This document shows, piece after piece, positions 1 to 8,618 of a stretch of DNA of 34,183 bases. The translations under genes and the position numbers were made by a program. Source of the DNA: CAYYAQ01 sp964469555 (GTDB lineage Bacteria; Planctomycetota; UBA1135; UBA2386). The stretch is from positions 1 through 34,183 of the forward strand of contig CAYYAQ010000047.1 of the NCBI GenBank assembly GCA_964469555.1, read 5' to 3'. Numbering within the stretch: the stretch's first letter is position 1; each line of letters opens with the position of its first letter. The notes beneath the pieces are model-generated. The model was not told where the DNA came from. It did no database searches and saw nothing but the letters and a program-made list of their open reading frames with translations.

Positions 1-1207
1 CCTCGACCCGCTTCAGCGCGTCGTCGCCCTGAAACATCATCAGCCCGCAGATTCCGCGCGCCGCGCCGCGGCTCTGCTCGGGCATCGCCGACAGGATCTC
101 TTCCTCGACGGTCATGCCTGCATGCAGGCGATCGATGTTGGTCTGGCCAAAGTGCGCCAGACGTGTGGATGGATGCCGCTTGAATGTTCCCGACCGGCTC
201 GTCAACTCACCCGCGATCAAGTTGAGCAGCGTGCTCTTGCCCCGACCGTTCTTGCCGACGATCGCGACGCGGTCGCCCATTTCGAGGCTGAGTGACAGTT
301 CGGATATCAGCGACGGACCGTCGGCGTAGCCGAACTCCAGATCCTCTGCCTGCAAGAGCGTGTGCGCGTTGAACGGCGCGGCATTGAACTTGAACGACAG
401 GTTCGCGATCTCCTCCAGCTGACTCAGCGTCCCCTGCCGCTCCAGCATCTTGATGCGCGACTGCACCTGCCGCGCCTTGGTTGCCGAGTAGCGGAAGCGT
501 TCGACGAAACGTTCGTCGCTGCGCCTGTTCCTCGCCTGGTTCTGGCGAGTCTGCTCGTGGATCTCCTCTTCTTGCGCGAGCATGTCGTAGAGCTTCGTCG
601 TGTTGCCGGCGATGCGTCGCACATTGCTTCGGTGGATCACCATCGTGTGTGTGGTGACCCGGTCCATGAACGCACGGTCGTGCGTGATCAGGATGACTTC
701 TCCTGGCCAGTTGCACAGGTAGCGTTGCAGCCAGCGCATCGACACGATGTCGAGGTAGTTGGTGGGCTCATCGAGCAGCAGGAGGTTGGGCGCCGAAACC
801 AGCGCCTTCGCCAACTGCAGCCGCACCTGGAAGCCGCCCGAGAGTTCGGACGGCGGACGATCGAAGTCTTCCAAGGTGAATCCGAGGCCCATCAACGCCT
901 GTTCGGCGAGGTACTCCTCGACCCAACCGCCTTCCTGAATCGGCAACCCGAGGCAAGCTTCCTGCAGAACGGTCTCCGCCTCGAACGCGAGGTGCTGTGA
1001 CAGATGTCCGACGGTGTAGTGCTGAGGTCGCCTGATCTTGCCGCCGTCGGGTGTCTCCTCGCCGAGGATCAAGCGCAGAAGGGTGGTCTTGCCGCAGCCG
1101 TTGCGACCGACCAGGCCCAGGCGCTCGCCGGGCGTCAGCGCCACGGTCACCTCATCGAAGAGGACCCGCGGGCCGTAGGACTTGCTGAGTTGTTGGATCT
1201 GGAGCAT
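1..1207 (-). CDS. ABC-F family ATP-binding protein (3' end cut off by the window)
   Basis: A cytosolic ABC-F ATPase with two nucleotide-binding domains and no membrane segment. This family generally acts on the ribosome, in translation factor or antibiotic-protection roles. The frame runs from the ATG at 1207-1205 to the window edge, 402 codons, with the C-terminus missing. In order: Walker A GRNGCGKT (about residues 34-41), signature LSGGFQ (122-127), Walker B LLLLDEPTN (142-150), a charged helical interdomain linker rich in Arg/Gln/Glu (about 215-275), and a second Walker A GKNGRGKST. The second signature and Walker B would lie beyond base 1. The start is chosen because the first strand and Walker A spacing match the family and no longer in-frame extension looks coding. 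The linker resembles YheS/Uup-type members, but I cannot assign the subfamily or any resistance role. Family certain, function inferred. Confidence 0.93.
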   Translation of the reverse strand, partial: MLQIQQLSKSYGPRVLFDEVTVALTPGERLGLVGRNGCGKTTLLRLILGEETPDGGKIRRPQHYTVGHLSQHLAFEAETVLQEACLGLPIQEGGWVEEYLAEQALMGLGFTLEDFDRPPSELSGGFQVRLQLAKALVSAPNLLLLDEPTNYLDIVSMRWLQRYLCNWPGEVILITHDRAFMDRVTTHTMVIHRSNVRRIAGNTTKLYDMLAQEEEIHEQTRQNQARNRRSDERFVERFRYSATKARQVQSRIKMLERQGTLSQLEEIANLSFKFNAAPFNAHTLLQAEDLEFGYADGPSLISELSLSLEMGDRVAIVGKNGRGKSTLLNLIAGELTSRSGTFKRHPSTRLAHFGQTNIDRLHAGMTVEEEILSAMPEQSRGAARGICGLMMFQGDDALKRVE

Positions 1208-1270
1208 TTGTGGGGCGGGGACTCTAGTGAGGAAGGGCGAAAGTACGCAGTAGGTTTTGGCGCTTCCTGA

Positions 1271-1648
1271 CGGGTCTTTGACAACTCGCTCCCCCGAGCG
1301 GCCTGGCCTCGCCTCGACAGCTGCGGCGTAGCGAACATCAACGGCGTTTGTGGCGCGGGATTCCCGACCACCCCTGGGGCGTTCGACCGGACGGCCAATT
1401 CGGTCAACGACGGTTGGTTCGCCCGGTTGGCTCCGGACGGAAAGGGGACCGCGGCGCGGAGTTCGAGGGCCGGCGTTTCCATCGCCGTGATCGTGTGGGC
1501 GTCGTTTCGTTCGATCGTCGTAATTCGCGCGGGGTCGATCCTCAAACCGGGACATCCCACATTGTGGAATGCGTTCAATCGACTCGCCGCGTGCCCTGTC
1601 GGGACGAACTCTGCGAACACATACGTCCTGAACCTGCTGTTGCGGTAG
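1271..1648 (+). pseudogene. Decayed remnant of an SBBP-type beta-propeller repeat protein
   Basis: This covers most of the 476-base stretch between the ABC-F gene and the next gene. The plus frame is open from 1271 to the TAG at 1646-1648 but has no convincing start. At about 1361-1445 it reads FPTTPGAFDRT...NDGWFARLAPDGKGT, which fits the consensus of SBBP (seven-bladed beta-propeller) repeats: a FPTTPGAFD block, then a variable Asn/Gly stretch, then F-A-R/K-L-x-P-D-G. The sequence on both sides no longer fits the repeat. A neighbouring frame gives DRVGVVSFD near 1485-1515, which suggests a frameshift. I read it as the eroded end of a secreted propeller gene, not an expressed protein. The motif is seen directly; the decay is inferred. 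Confidence 0.5.
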
Positions 1649-1683
1649 AGTCTCGGTGCTCCACCGTCCAACATCTGCAACGT

Positions 1684-3567
1684 ATGCGACCCCTCCTCCT
1701 GACACACGTTGCCGTGATCGTCTCGGCAACGACGCTCGGTGCCCAGCTGGCGATTCACCCCGAAGAGCTCAAGCTCAAACCGAAGATCGACAATGCGATC
1801 GGACTCGGAGTGGAGAGCCTGTTGGATCGCCAGCTCCGCGATGGCTCCTGGGGCGTCCATGCCCACGTCGGCGGTCGCGCCGGACTCTGCGCGTACGCGT
1901 TGCTCAAGTGCGGGGTGGGAATGGACCATCCGGCGATGCGGCGGGTCTTCGCGTTTCTCGACAACGTGAGGCCGACCAAGACGTACGCCGTCGCTTGCAT
2001 GATGCTCGCGTACGGAGAGGCGGGTGATGCCCACAACGACCGACTCCAGGAGCTTCTCGACCAGTTGCTCAAGTGGCAGAGGCCGCGCGGCGACTGGGGC
2101 TACCCCGGCGGCGCGGCGGACCTTTCCAACACGCAGTACGCAGCGCTGGGTCTGTGGGTTGCCAGCAAGGCCGGACTCAAGGTGCCTTCGAAGGCCTGGA
2201 ACAAGCTGATCGAAGCGACGCTTCGGTACCGCGAGGAGCCTCACCTGATCGACGTCAAGATCTCCAAGCGCACCGGTGTCGGCAAGCTGCAGGTCGCGGG
2301 TTTCGGCTATCGCTCGACGGGGACGGGCGGCCACCGCAGCGCGACGGGATCCATGACGACCGCCGGCGTCTCGATCCTGAAGATATGTGAGATCGGACTC
2401 GGCAAGAATCTGCGAGCCAATGCGCGCACGAGGATCAACGATGGGATCGAGGGCGGCATCAATTGGCTCGCTGCGAAGTTCAGTGTCAACACGAACCCCG
2501 GTAAGGGCGGCGGCTGGTTGCTGTACTACCTCTACGGAATGGAGCGCGTCGGCTCTCTGACCCGAAAGGAAAAGTTCGGCGACCACTTTTGGTATCTCGA
2601 GGGCGCTCGCCACCTCATCAAGAAGCAGAAGAAGGGATCTTGGGGCAACGAAACGGACTCCTGCTTCGCGCTGCTCTTCCTCCGTCGCGCGACCAACTTC
2701 AACCGACCGACAACCGGTGGGGGCAGCAGCAGCAAGACCAAGCTGTTCTCCGCAGGCGGAGCCAAGGACGACATCGCATTGCGCGGCGCTGGTCAGCAAC
2801 CCCTCGCGATCTACATCGATCGCTTCGGCAAGCGCCTGTTGCAGGAGCATTCGGAATACGGGCTGCGCATCATGCGCGTCGAATACCGCGAGAACGGTCG
2901 CAAGCTCGGCGAGCTCGGCTCGGATCCGAAGAAGGCGTGGAAGAATGATACGTTCCTGTACCGTTGTGCGGCCCTGCCGCGCGGACCGCACACCATCGTG
3001 GCGCACGTGATCGCCATCGCGCCGAACGCGCCGATGGGGAACACGTCAGAGACGGTGACGATCAAGTCGAAGCCCATGAAGGTTTCGATCCGGGACGTTT
3101 TCGAGCCCTGGATGGTGAGCGCCGCGAGCATGCAGCTCGACAACCTCCTGAGAGGCGTCAAGGTCGCGGTGACAGCGAGCAGCAACCCGAAGAACGCCAA
3201 GCATGTCGCGGACGGCAAGGGCAACACCGTCTGGCTCTCCGCGCCCAAGGACGCCGCGACGTCCTTGACACTCGCGTTCCCGAGGAGCATCAAGGCCCGG
3301 CGTCTGGTGTTGACCCAGGCACTGGTGCGCGACGATGATCGCGCGCGGATCGGCGTGATCAAGGAGATCGAGGTCGCCTGGAACAAGAGCAAGAACTTCG
3401 TGCGCATCAAGATGCACGAGGACCCGCTCGCGCCGACGGAGTACGAGATGAAGAAGCTCCGCTTGCTGCGTCATATGACGATCCGGGTCGTGAGTCGAAG
3501 CGGCAAGGCGGGCCTGCCCGTGGGATTCGCCGAGATCACGCTGGCGGCCAAGCGCCGACGCAAGTGA
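1684..3567 (+). CDS. Secreted squalene-cyclase/prenyltransferase-like alpha-toroid protein with discoidin-like C-terminus
   Basis: A 627-aa exported protein of unknown function. The start at 1684 gives a signal peptide (MRPLLLTHVAVIVSATTLGA, cleavage before Gln); an upstream in-frame extension is shadow sequence. Residues about 30-360 have spaced QW-like blocks (DGSWGVHAHVGGRAGLCAYALL, RGDWGYPGGAADLSNTQYAALGLW, KGSWGNETDSCFALLFL) typical of the alpha/alpha toroid shared by squalene cyclases, prenyltransferase subunits and many planctomycete 'terpene cyclase-like' proteins. The cyclase DxDD acid motif is not evident, so enzymatic cyclisation is unlikely. The C-terminal part (about 470-625) contains a stretch resembling an F5/8-type C (discoidin) fold: VTASSNPKNAKHVADG followed by NTVWLS. 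It ends in a Lys/Arg-rich tail. It converges on the DUF1080 gene, 20 bases away. Fold assignment is likely; the role is unknown. Confidence 0.85.
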   Translation: MRPLLLTHVAVIVSATTLGAQLAIHPEELKLKPKIDNAIGLGVESLLDRQLRDGSWGVHAHVGGRAGLCAYALLKCGVGMDHPAMRRVFAFLDNVRPTKTYAVACMMLAYGEAGDAHNDRLQELLDQLLKWQRPRGDWGYPGGAADLSNTQYAALGLWVASKAGLKVPSKAWNKLIEATLRYREEPHLIDVKISKRTGVGKLQVAGFGYRSTGTGGHRSATGSMTTAGVSILKICEIGLGKNLRANARTRINDGIEGGINWLAAKFSVNTNPGKGGGWLLYYLYGMERVGSLTRKEKFGDHFWYLEGARHLIKKQKKGSWGNETDSCFALLFLRRATNFNRPTTGGGSSSKTKLFSAGGAKDDIALRGAGQQPLAIYIDRFGKRLLQEHSEYGLRIMRVEYRENGRKLGELGSDPKKAWKNDTFLYRCAALPRGPHTIVAHVIAIAPNAPMGNTSETVTIKSKPMKVSIRDVFEPWMVSAASMQLDNLLRGVKVAVTASSNPKNAKHVADGKGNTVWLSAPKDAATSLTLAFPRSIKARRLVLTQALVRDDDRARIGVIKEIEVAWNKSKNFVRIKMHEDPLAPTEYEMKKLRLLRHMTIRVVSRSGKAGLPVGFAEITLAAKRRRK

Positions 3568-3587
3568 CGGGGTGATCCCGCCGTCGG

Positions 3588-4853
3588 TCAGAGTTCCTTG
3601 AGCCAGATGTTGCGGAACCGGATGACGTTCGGCTTGCCGTGGTCTTGCAGGCCGATGTGACCCTCGGGCGGACGGTCCTTGATGGCTGACTTGTCGAGCT
3701 TGACGTCGATGATCTGCTCACCGTTGAGATCTACCATCAGGTGATGACCGCGGCAGGTGACGATCATGCGGTTCCAAACGCCCGCGGGTCGCGACATGTT
3801 CTTGGTCGCGCCGACGGTTGAGATGATGCCGCCGTGGTCGTGCGGGGTCATCTTGCCCTTCTTCTTCCCCGTCGAGTCGAGGATCTGTGCCTCGATGCCG
3901 GTCGTCACAGGGCTCTTGATGTCTCCCACACGGAAGAACACTCCGCTGTTGCCCTTGGTGGGGTACGAGTACTCGAGGTCGAGGATGAAGTCCTTGTACT
4001 TCTTCTTGGTCCAAAGGTAGGAGGCGAACCGCTTCCAGCCTCGCTCGCCTTTGCGCGGTTCGATCCGCAGGACGCCACCTTCGGACGGGATCCAGTTTCC
4101 CTCGGTTGTCCAGCCGTCCAGGTTCTTGCCGTTGTAGAGCTTGGTCCAACCGGCCTTCTTGTCGCGAATCTCGCGGATGACGATGTTTCGCCATCGTGCT
4201 TCCAGTACTTCAGAACGATTCCCGCCGCTGTGCATCTGCAGCCCGATGAACCCACGCGGGTGCGAGGCATAGCGAGCTTCGTGCGTGAGGTCGGAGACCA
4301 TGACGTCGTTGAGCCAGACCTTGATGTTGGCGCCGTTGGCGAGAACACGGTAGGAGTTCCACTTGTCGTTCTTGAAGTGCTCGTGCGAAGCCCGCTTGTC
4401 CTCGGGTGTCATCCAACCTCCCAAGCCTTCACCGTAGATGTAGCCCCCGATCCCGCCGCCGCGACCGGTGGCCACGATCTCGATCTGTGGTCCATTGACG
4501 TGGCCGGTCCTGCTGCCACGGGTCTGCGACCGGATCTGGCAGCCGGAGTTCAATCGCGTGCTCATCTTGATGTCGAACCACAGCTCGAAGTCCGAGTAGT
4601 CACGGTTCGTGCACAGGTACGAGTTCGGACTCCCCTTCTTCGTCCGGCCGAGGATCGCGCCGTCTTCGACCTCGTAGGTCGCGAAGCCGTTGCGCACGGT
4701 CCACCCATTCAGGGTCTTGCCGTCGAACAAGGGTGTCCACGGGGCCTTGACGGCTTTGGGCCGCGACGTGGGTTTGTTATTACGCTCGCCCTGCTGGCTG
4801 GCGACGTTGCCAGTGAGAGTGGTCAGAACAACGAGGAGCGAGATACGGTGCAT
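3588..4853 (-). CDS. Exported protein with two tandem DUF1080 (3-keto-disaccharide hydrolase) domains
   Basis: A 421-aa exported protein with a signal peptide (MHRISLLVVLTTLTGNVAS) and two copies of the concanavalin-A-like DUF1080/PF06439 fold. Copy one covers about residues 37-233 (LFDGKTLNGWTVRNG, then the NGPQIEI core and GFIGLQMHSGG). Copy two covers about 235-421 (LYNGKNLDGWTTEGNW, then NSGVFFRVGD, GIEAQILD and GHIGLQDHG). Members of this family cleave 3-keto-glycosides or serve as carbohydrate-binding modules, and they are greatly expanded in Planctomycetota. The gene begins 53 bases after the stop of the PVC-type heme protein, on the same strand, and is probably co-transcribed with it. 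This pairing is common in the phylum and fits extracellular sugar oxidation and cleavage, though the substrate is not known. Domain calls are firm; catalytic activity of each copy is not shown. Confidence 0.93.
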   Translation of the reverse strand: MHRISLLVVLTTLTGNVASQQGERNNKPTSRPKAVKAPWTPLFDGKTLNGWTVRNGFATYEVEDGAILGRTKKGSPNSYLCTNRDYSDFELWFDIKMSTRLNSGCQIRSQTRGSRTGHVNGPQIEIVATGRGGGIGGYIYGEGLGGWMTPEDKRASHEHFKNDKWNSYRVLANGANIKVWLNDVMVSDLTHEARYASHPRGFIGLQMHSGGNRSEVLEARWRNIVIREIRDKKAGWTKLYNGKNLDGWTTEGNWIPSEGGVLRIEPRKGERGWKRFASYLWTKKKYKDFILDLEYSYPTKGNSGVFFRVGDIKSPVTTGIEAQILDSTGKKKGKMTPHDHGGIISTVGATKNMSRPAGVWNRMIVTCRGHHLMVDLNGEQIIDVKLDKSAIKDRPPEGHIGLQDHGKPNVIRFRNIWLKEL

Positions 4854-4906
4854 GGGAGAGGTCCTTGGTACAGGAAACGGGACGCGATGATATACGTGCC
4901 GCGGCG

Positions 4907-7900
4907 CTAGCGAGTCAGCGTGCTGAGGAATTCGATGATGTCTCGAATCTCCTCCTTGGTCAGGATGCTGCCCATCGGGACCATCGCCGAGATCGGTTTG
5001 GATTGGCTCACGATGTCAGACTTCTTGATCCTTCGCGTCTTCTTCTCCATCTTGAGCGTCACGGATTTCTTGTCTGACTTGGTGAGGACACCGACCAGGT
5101 CCTCGCCGCCCTTCGTCTCGATCGCGACGGTTCCGTAGCCCTCGGTGATCTCGGAGCTGGGCGTGATGAGCGAACGCAGCAGATACGCGCGGTCCTTTTT
5201 GCCGATGTGGCGCAGACCTGGTCCGGTGGAGCCGCGATGATCCAACTGATGGCAACGAATGCACTGCGCGATGCCGTGGGTCTTGACCAACTCTTGACCC
5301 TTGTCCTTGTCACCGCCGTAGAGAGCGACCTTGAACCCAGCGAGTGGGTCACCACCGATCCCCTTCACGTAGCCCGCGTATGCGGTTGAGACTCCAGAAT
5401 CCTTGGACTGCGCGCAGGCTTCGACAAGCTCCAGCCGACTCTCCTTGACGCCCGATCCTGCGATGAGTGCATTCAGACGCGTGACGAGCAAGTCACTGAT
5501 TTCCTTGCTGCGGACGTTGCCGAGGTTCTTGTATGCGGCTTGCCGGTCAGGCACGTTCTTGGAGTTCAAGAACTCCATCAGGTAGACGAGACCAAGCTTC
5601 CTTTTGAGCAGCAGTGTCGCCTTCAGCGCCAGGGCGCGGATGGCAGGCTGTTTGTCCGTGATGAGCTTGCCGACGTTGTCGAGCAACAAGCCGGGGTTGT
5701 TCTTCAAGAGGTTGTTGATCGATGAGACGCGGAAGTCTGTCTGCAATCCAGGGTTCAGGATGACACCCAGCAGAACGTCCGAGTCCAACTTCAGCTTGTA
5801 CTTCGATGCGAGGTCGATGGCCTTCGCCGCGACCGTGCCTTTCGCCGTCGTGAGCAACTTTGGAAGCTCGGCGTGGATGACGTCCGTGATGTCATCCCGC
5901 GTTCCGGGGTAGGCGCGGATCAAACCCACGACCCGGTCTACCTTGTGTGGTTTGTCCCAGACACCGAGCAGGTGCATGGCTTCGACGCGCCCCCTCTCGT
6001 GTTTGCCGATCGGTTCTTGGCAGTACGCCAACAGTCGTTTGGCGTGGCTCTTCTTGCCCAGGCGGAAGTTGGAGTTGATCACGCGCTGATGCGTGAGAGG
6101 AGTGTTCTCGTCCGTCAGCGAAGCGAGCCGGGCGGCGAGGTTGGCTTCGGACGAGACCATGCACAAGTCGTGGATGGCGCGTGCGGCCTCTTCGGCGACG
6201 AAGGCCTCACGATCGTCGAGCAGCATGCTGATCTTGGGATCCTTCCAACGTCTGAGCACGAGCAACATCGCCAGGCGCACGGCCTTGCTGTCGTGTTTCA
6301 GATTGTTGTAGACGAACTCCTTGGAGTCGATCCGGGCGATCGCATGGAGACCCGCATGACGCAGGAAGCAATCCTTGTCATCGTTCTCCACCAGCATCGT
6401 CAGGAGTGGGCCGAGAGCGTCCTTCGTCCCGAGCTTGCCGAGAGCCTCGGCAGCGAGGGATCGGACTCGGAGGTTCTCGTCCTCGAGTAGCGCGATCATC
6501 TTTTCGGAAGCCTCGCTGTACCTGGCTTCACCCAGGACGCGGAGGGTGTTGGCGCGCACCTCGGGATGACGGTCGTCCAAGAGGGCGACTACGCCATCCA
6601 GACGCTTCTTGTCTTGGCGTCCCAGTTGGCCCGTGCCCCAGATGCCGTGCAGTCGAGCCAGGACGTCTTCATGCGCGAGGGCCGTTTTCAGCAGTGCCTT
6701 GTGCCCTTCGTTCCCCCGTTCGGCCAACTCGTATTGGGCGCGAATCCGCACGCGCATGTCGACGTGGGCAAGAAGGTCCGTGAGTTTGCCAGTGCTCTGC
6801 TTGTGAAAGCCCGTCGCGAACAACTCCTTCGTCTCGTTCACGTAGAGTTTCGCGAGACCCTTGCTGTTGTGCACCGTGTAGATGTTCCCCTGATCGTTGA
6901 CGGTCCAGCCGCCGAACCAATCGGCGATATACATCTTCCCGTCGTAGGAGAAATCGATGTCGGGCGTGGCGACGCCTCCCAGGAACTCCGCGTGCTCCGT
7001 GACCTTGAACCCGGCGCCGTTATTCTCGACCTTGAACGTGAAGATGCCGCTGCGACTCGCGCGACCGCGAAAGTCACAGACGTAGAACGCATTCGCGAGC
7101 GCGTCGCCCATCGCGCCGGTGGAATGGAAGACGAGGCCTGACGGTCCGCTGACCTTCGTTTTGCCATTGATGGTAAAGTCAGGGAGCGGGGGGAGAGCGT
7201 AGGCCGGGCGTCCCTTGTGTTGCGTGGCCCAGATCTTCTCGACCATCCACGGCACCTGGTTGTTCTGCTCGAGGATCTTGCTGGCACTGCGGAAGGTCGT
7301 CAGGTTCTGGAAGCCGCTGTGCCATCCGGACGTGCCACCCTCCAGGATGTAGACGACGCGGGCCTTGTCGCCGAGGTCGGCGTTGTTGTCCACGGTGAAG
7401 AGGTTGCCGAACTGGTCGAACGCCAGTTCCTGCGGGTTGCGCAACCCCTCGTGATAGATCTCGACATCACTGCCGTCAGGGTTGCAGCGGAAGACGGCGC
7501 CGGAGGCGGGGTTCTCGAAGTGACGACCCTCCTTGGTGGTGAAGTTGTAACCCCGGTCGCCGATCGACCAGTACAGCCTGCCATCGGGTCCCCAGGCCAG
7601 TCCGTGCATGTCGTGACCGGACAGACTGACGCGGACGCCGAAGCCGTCCTGAATGCTGCGCCGCTTGTCGGCGACGCCGTCAGAGTCCGTGTCTTCGAGG
7701 ACCCAGACGTGGGGAATGCAAGTCAGGTAGACCTTCCCTTCCTTCGCGATCAGTCCGATCGCTGGCCCGTCGAGGGGATCGTTGAACTTGTCGGCGTAGA
7801 CGACTCTGTGCTCGGCCATCCCATCACCGTCGCGATCCTCCAGAGTGATGATCCGCTCGGAGTACTTGGTGTAGTGACTGGCGGGATACTTGCTCTCCCA

Positions 7901-8242
7901 CTTCTTGTACATCGCCAACCGGTCTTCGACCGTCTGACACGAGATGTCATCGAGAAACCAAAACTGCCGCTGGCGGTTGTCGTCGACTCCGCCGCGCTTC
8001 AGCCGGTGGTTCTCGGCCACGTAGAGTCGGTTTTGATCGTCGAAGCAGATCGCGGCGGGGTCCTGGACCTGGTCCTTGTTCGCGAAGAGTCGGATCGTGA
8101 GGTTCTTCTTGTCGAACCGGAATCCCTTCACACGCTTGGCCGCGTCGCGCCAGGACTTCGCGTTCACTCCGGCCGGGATCGGTGGGGTGGTATCAGTTTG
8201 AGGCGCCGGACAGGCCGACACAAGGAGGACGATTGAGAGCAT
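4907..8242 (-). CDS. PVC-type heme-binding protein: beta-propeller, HEAT repeats and C-terminal cytochrome c
   Basis: A 1111-aa envelope protein. An in-frame TAG lies 12 bases upstream of the ATG, so the start is fixed. The short N-terminus has a lipobox (LLVSAC, Cys11), suggesting a lipoprotein, although the n-region lacks basic residues. Residues about 35-460 form a sorbosone/glucose-dehydrogenase-like beta-propeller of the 'membrane-bound dehydrogenase, PVC' type (AICFDDQNRLYVAEN, DGRLYWSIGDRG, FGNLFTVDNNADLGD, YIADWFGGW). About 480-930 are HEAT repeats (DDRHPEVRANTLRVLG, DENLRVRSLAAEALGKLG). A class I cytochrome c domain follows, with heme motif CIRCH at 994-998 and a candidate distal Met in SAMVPMGS. 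Members are thought to oxidise sugars or similar compounds and pass electrons to a periplasmic chain. The tandem DUF1080 gene follows. The electron donor is unknown. Confidence 0.95.
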   Translation of the reverse strand: MLSIVLLVSACPAPQTDTTPPIPAGVNAKSWRDAAKRVKGFRFDKKNLTIRLFANKDQVQDPAAICFDDQNRLYVAENHRLKRGGVDDNRQRQFWFLDDISCQTVEDRLAMYKKWESKYPASHYTKYSERIITLEDRDGDGMAEHRVVYADKFNDPLDGPAIGLIAKEGKVYLTCIPHVWVLEDTDSDGVADKRRSIQDGFGVRVSLSGHDMHGLAWGPDGRLYWSIGDRGYNFTTKEGRHFENPASGAVFRCNPDGSDVEIYHEGLRNPQELAFDQFGNLFTVDNNADLGDKARVVYILEGGTSGWHSGFQNLTTFRSASKILEQNNQVPWMVEKIWATQHKGRPAYALPPLPDFTINGKTKVSGPSGLVFHSTGAMGDALANAFYVCDFRGRASRSGIFTFKVENNGAGFKVTEHAEFLGGVATPDIDFSYDGKMYIADWFGGWTVNDQGNIYTVHNSKGLAKLYVNETKELFATGFHKQSTGKLTDLLAHVDMRVRIRAQYELAERGNEGHKALLKTALAHEDVLARLHGIWGTGQLGRQDKKRLDGVVALLDDRHPEVRANTLRVLGEARYSEASEKMIALLEDENLRVRSLAAEALGKLGTKDALGPLLTMLVENDDKDCFLRHAGLHAIARIDSKEFVYNNLKHDSKAVRLAMLLVLRRWKDPKISMLLDDREAFVAEEAARAIHDLCMVSSEANLAARLASLTDENTPLTHQRVINSNFRLGKKSHAKRLLAYCQEPIGKHERGRVEAMHLLGVWDKPHKVDRVVGLIRAYPGTRDDITDVIHAELPKLLTTAKGTVAAKAIDLASKYKLKLDSDVLLGVILNPGLQTDFRVSSINNLLKNNPGLLLDNVGKLITDKQPAIRALALKATLLLKRKLGLVYLMEFLNSKNVPDRQAAYKNLGNVRSKEISDLLVTRLNALIAGSGVKESRLELVEACAQSKDSGVSTAYAGYVKGIGGDPLAGFKVALYGGDKDKGQELVKTHGIAQCIRCHQLDHRGSTGPGLRHIGKKDRAYLLRSLITPSSEITEGYGTVAIETKGGEDLVGVLTKSDKKSVTLKMEKKTRRIKKSDIVSQSKPISAMVPMGSILTKEEIRDIIEFLSTLTR

Positions 8243-8618
8243 GGTGTGAGGCTAGGTCAGGTCGCTGTGCATTTGAAGGGCCGGTATCCTTGGTAGGTTC
8301 GCGAGGGGGCCGGCCAGCCCGCTGACGTTCGCCGGGGAGGTTTGGTATGTCGACGTCCGGACGAGCGAAAGCTGTTGGTCAGCAGCGAGCTCATCGTCCG
8401 ATGACCAGGCATGACCGTGAGTCGTGTTTGCTACTGGATCGTGATCGTCAGTCCCGCGGACGCGAAGAGCGGGACGTTGCACCCGGGCAACGATCGGATC
8501 GAGTGAGAGGCATCGGAACCTCCTGATCAGGGTCGGGCCGTTCTAGCCTCTCCCGGCGATCATTCGTTCTTGGCGCGATCGCGTTTCGGGCGGGACGCCG
8601 TCTGCGATACAGGATCTA
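8243..8618. other. Divergent intergenic region with hairpins and a secreted-protein remnant
   Basis: This 376-base gap separates the minus-strand heme protein from the plus-strand sugar operon and so must carry both promoters; no convincing -35/-10 pair was found. It contains two abutting perfect hairpins: GTCCCGC 8451-8457 with GCGGGAC 8469-8475, and CGTTGC 8475-8480 with GCAACG 8487-8492. It also holds a short minus-strand coding remnant at 8431-8526, listed separately. No intact gene is seen. Confidence 0.5.
8431..8526 (-). pseudogene. Orphan C-terminal fragment of a planctomycete-type secreted protein
   Basis: Read on the minus strand, this short open stretch runs from just after an in-frame TGA (8529-8527) to a TAG (8433-8431). 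It encodes SGGSDASHSIRS followed by LPGCNVPLFASAGLTITIQ, 31 residues without a start codon. The Cys/Pro/Gly turn and alternating hydrophobic end resemble the last strands of the beta-rich C-terminal modules on many large planctomycete secreted proteins. No gene body precedes it in frame. I interpret it as a leftover 3' end; coincidental open frame is a real alternative. Confidence 0.33.

Noticed and set aside
1147..3006. A 619-codon minus-strand open frame
   Set aside because: It is antisense to the alpha-toroid protein and the ABC-F start region, without recognisable domains.
8451..8492. Two abutting hairpins considered as an attenuator or ncRNA
   Set aside because: They overlap a coding-like remnant and no transcript or further conservation evidence is visible; recorded only in the gap entry.
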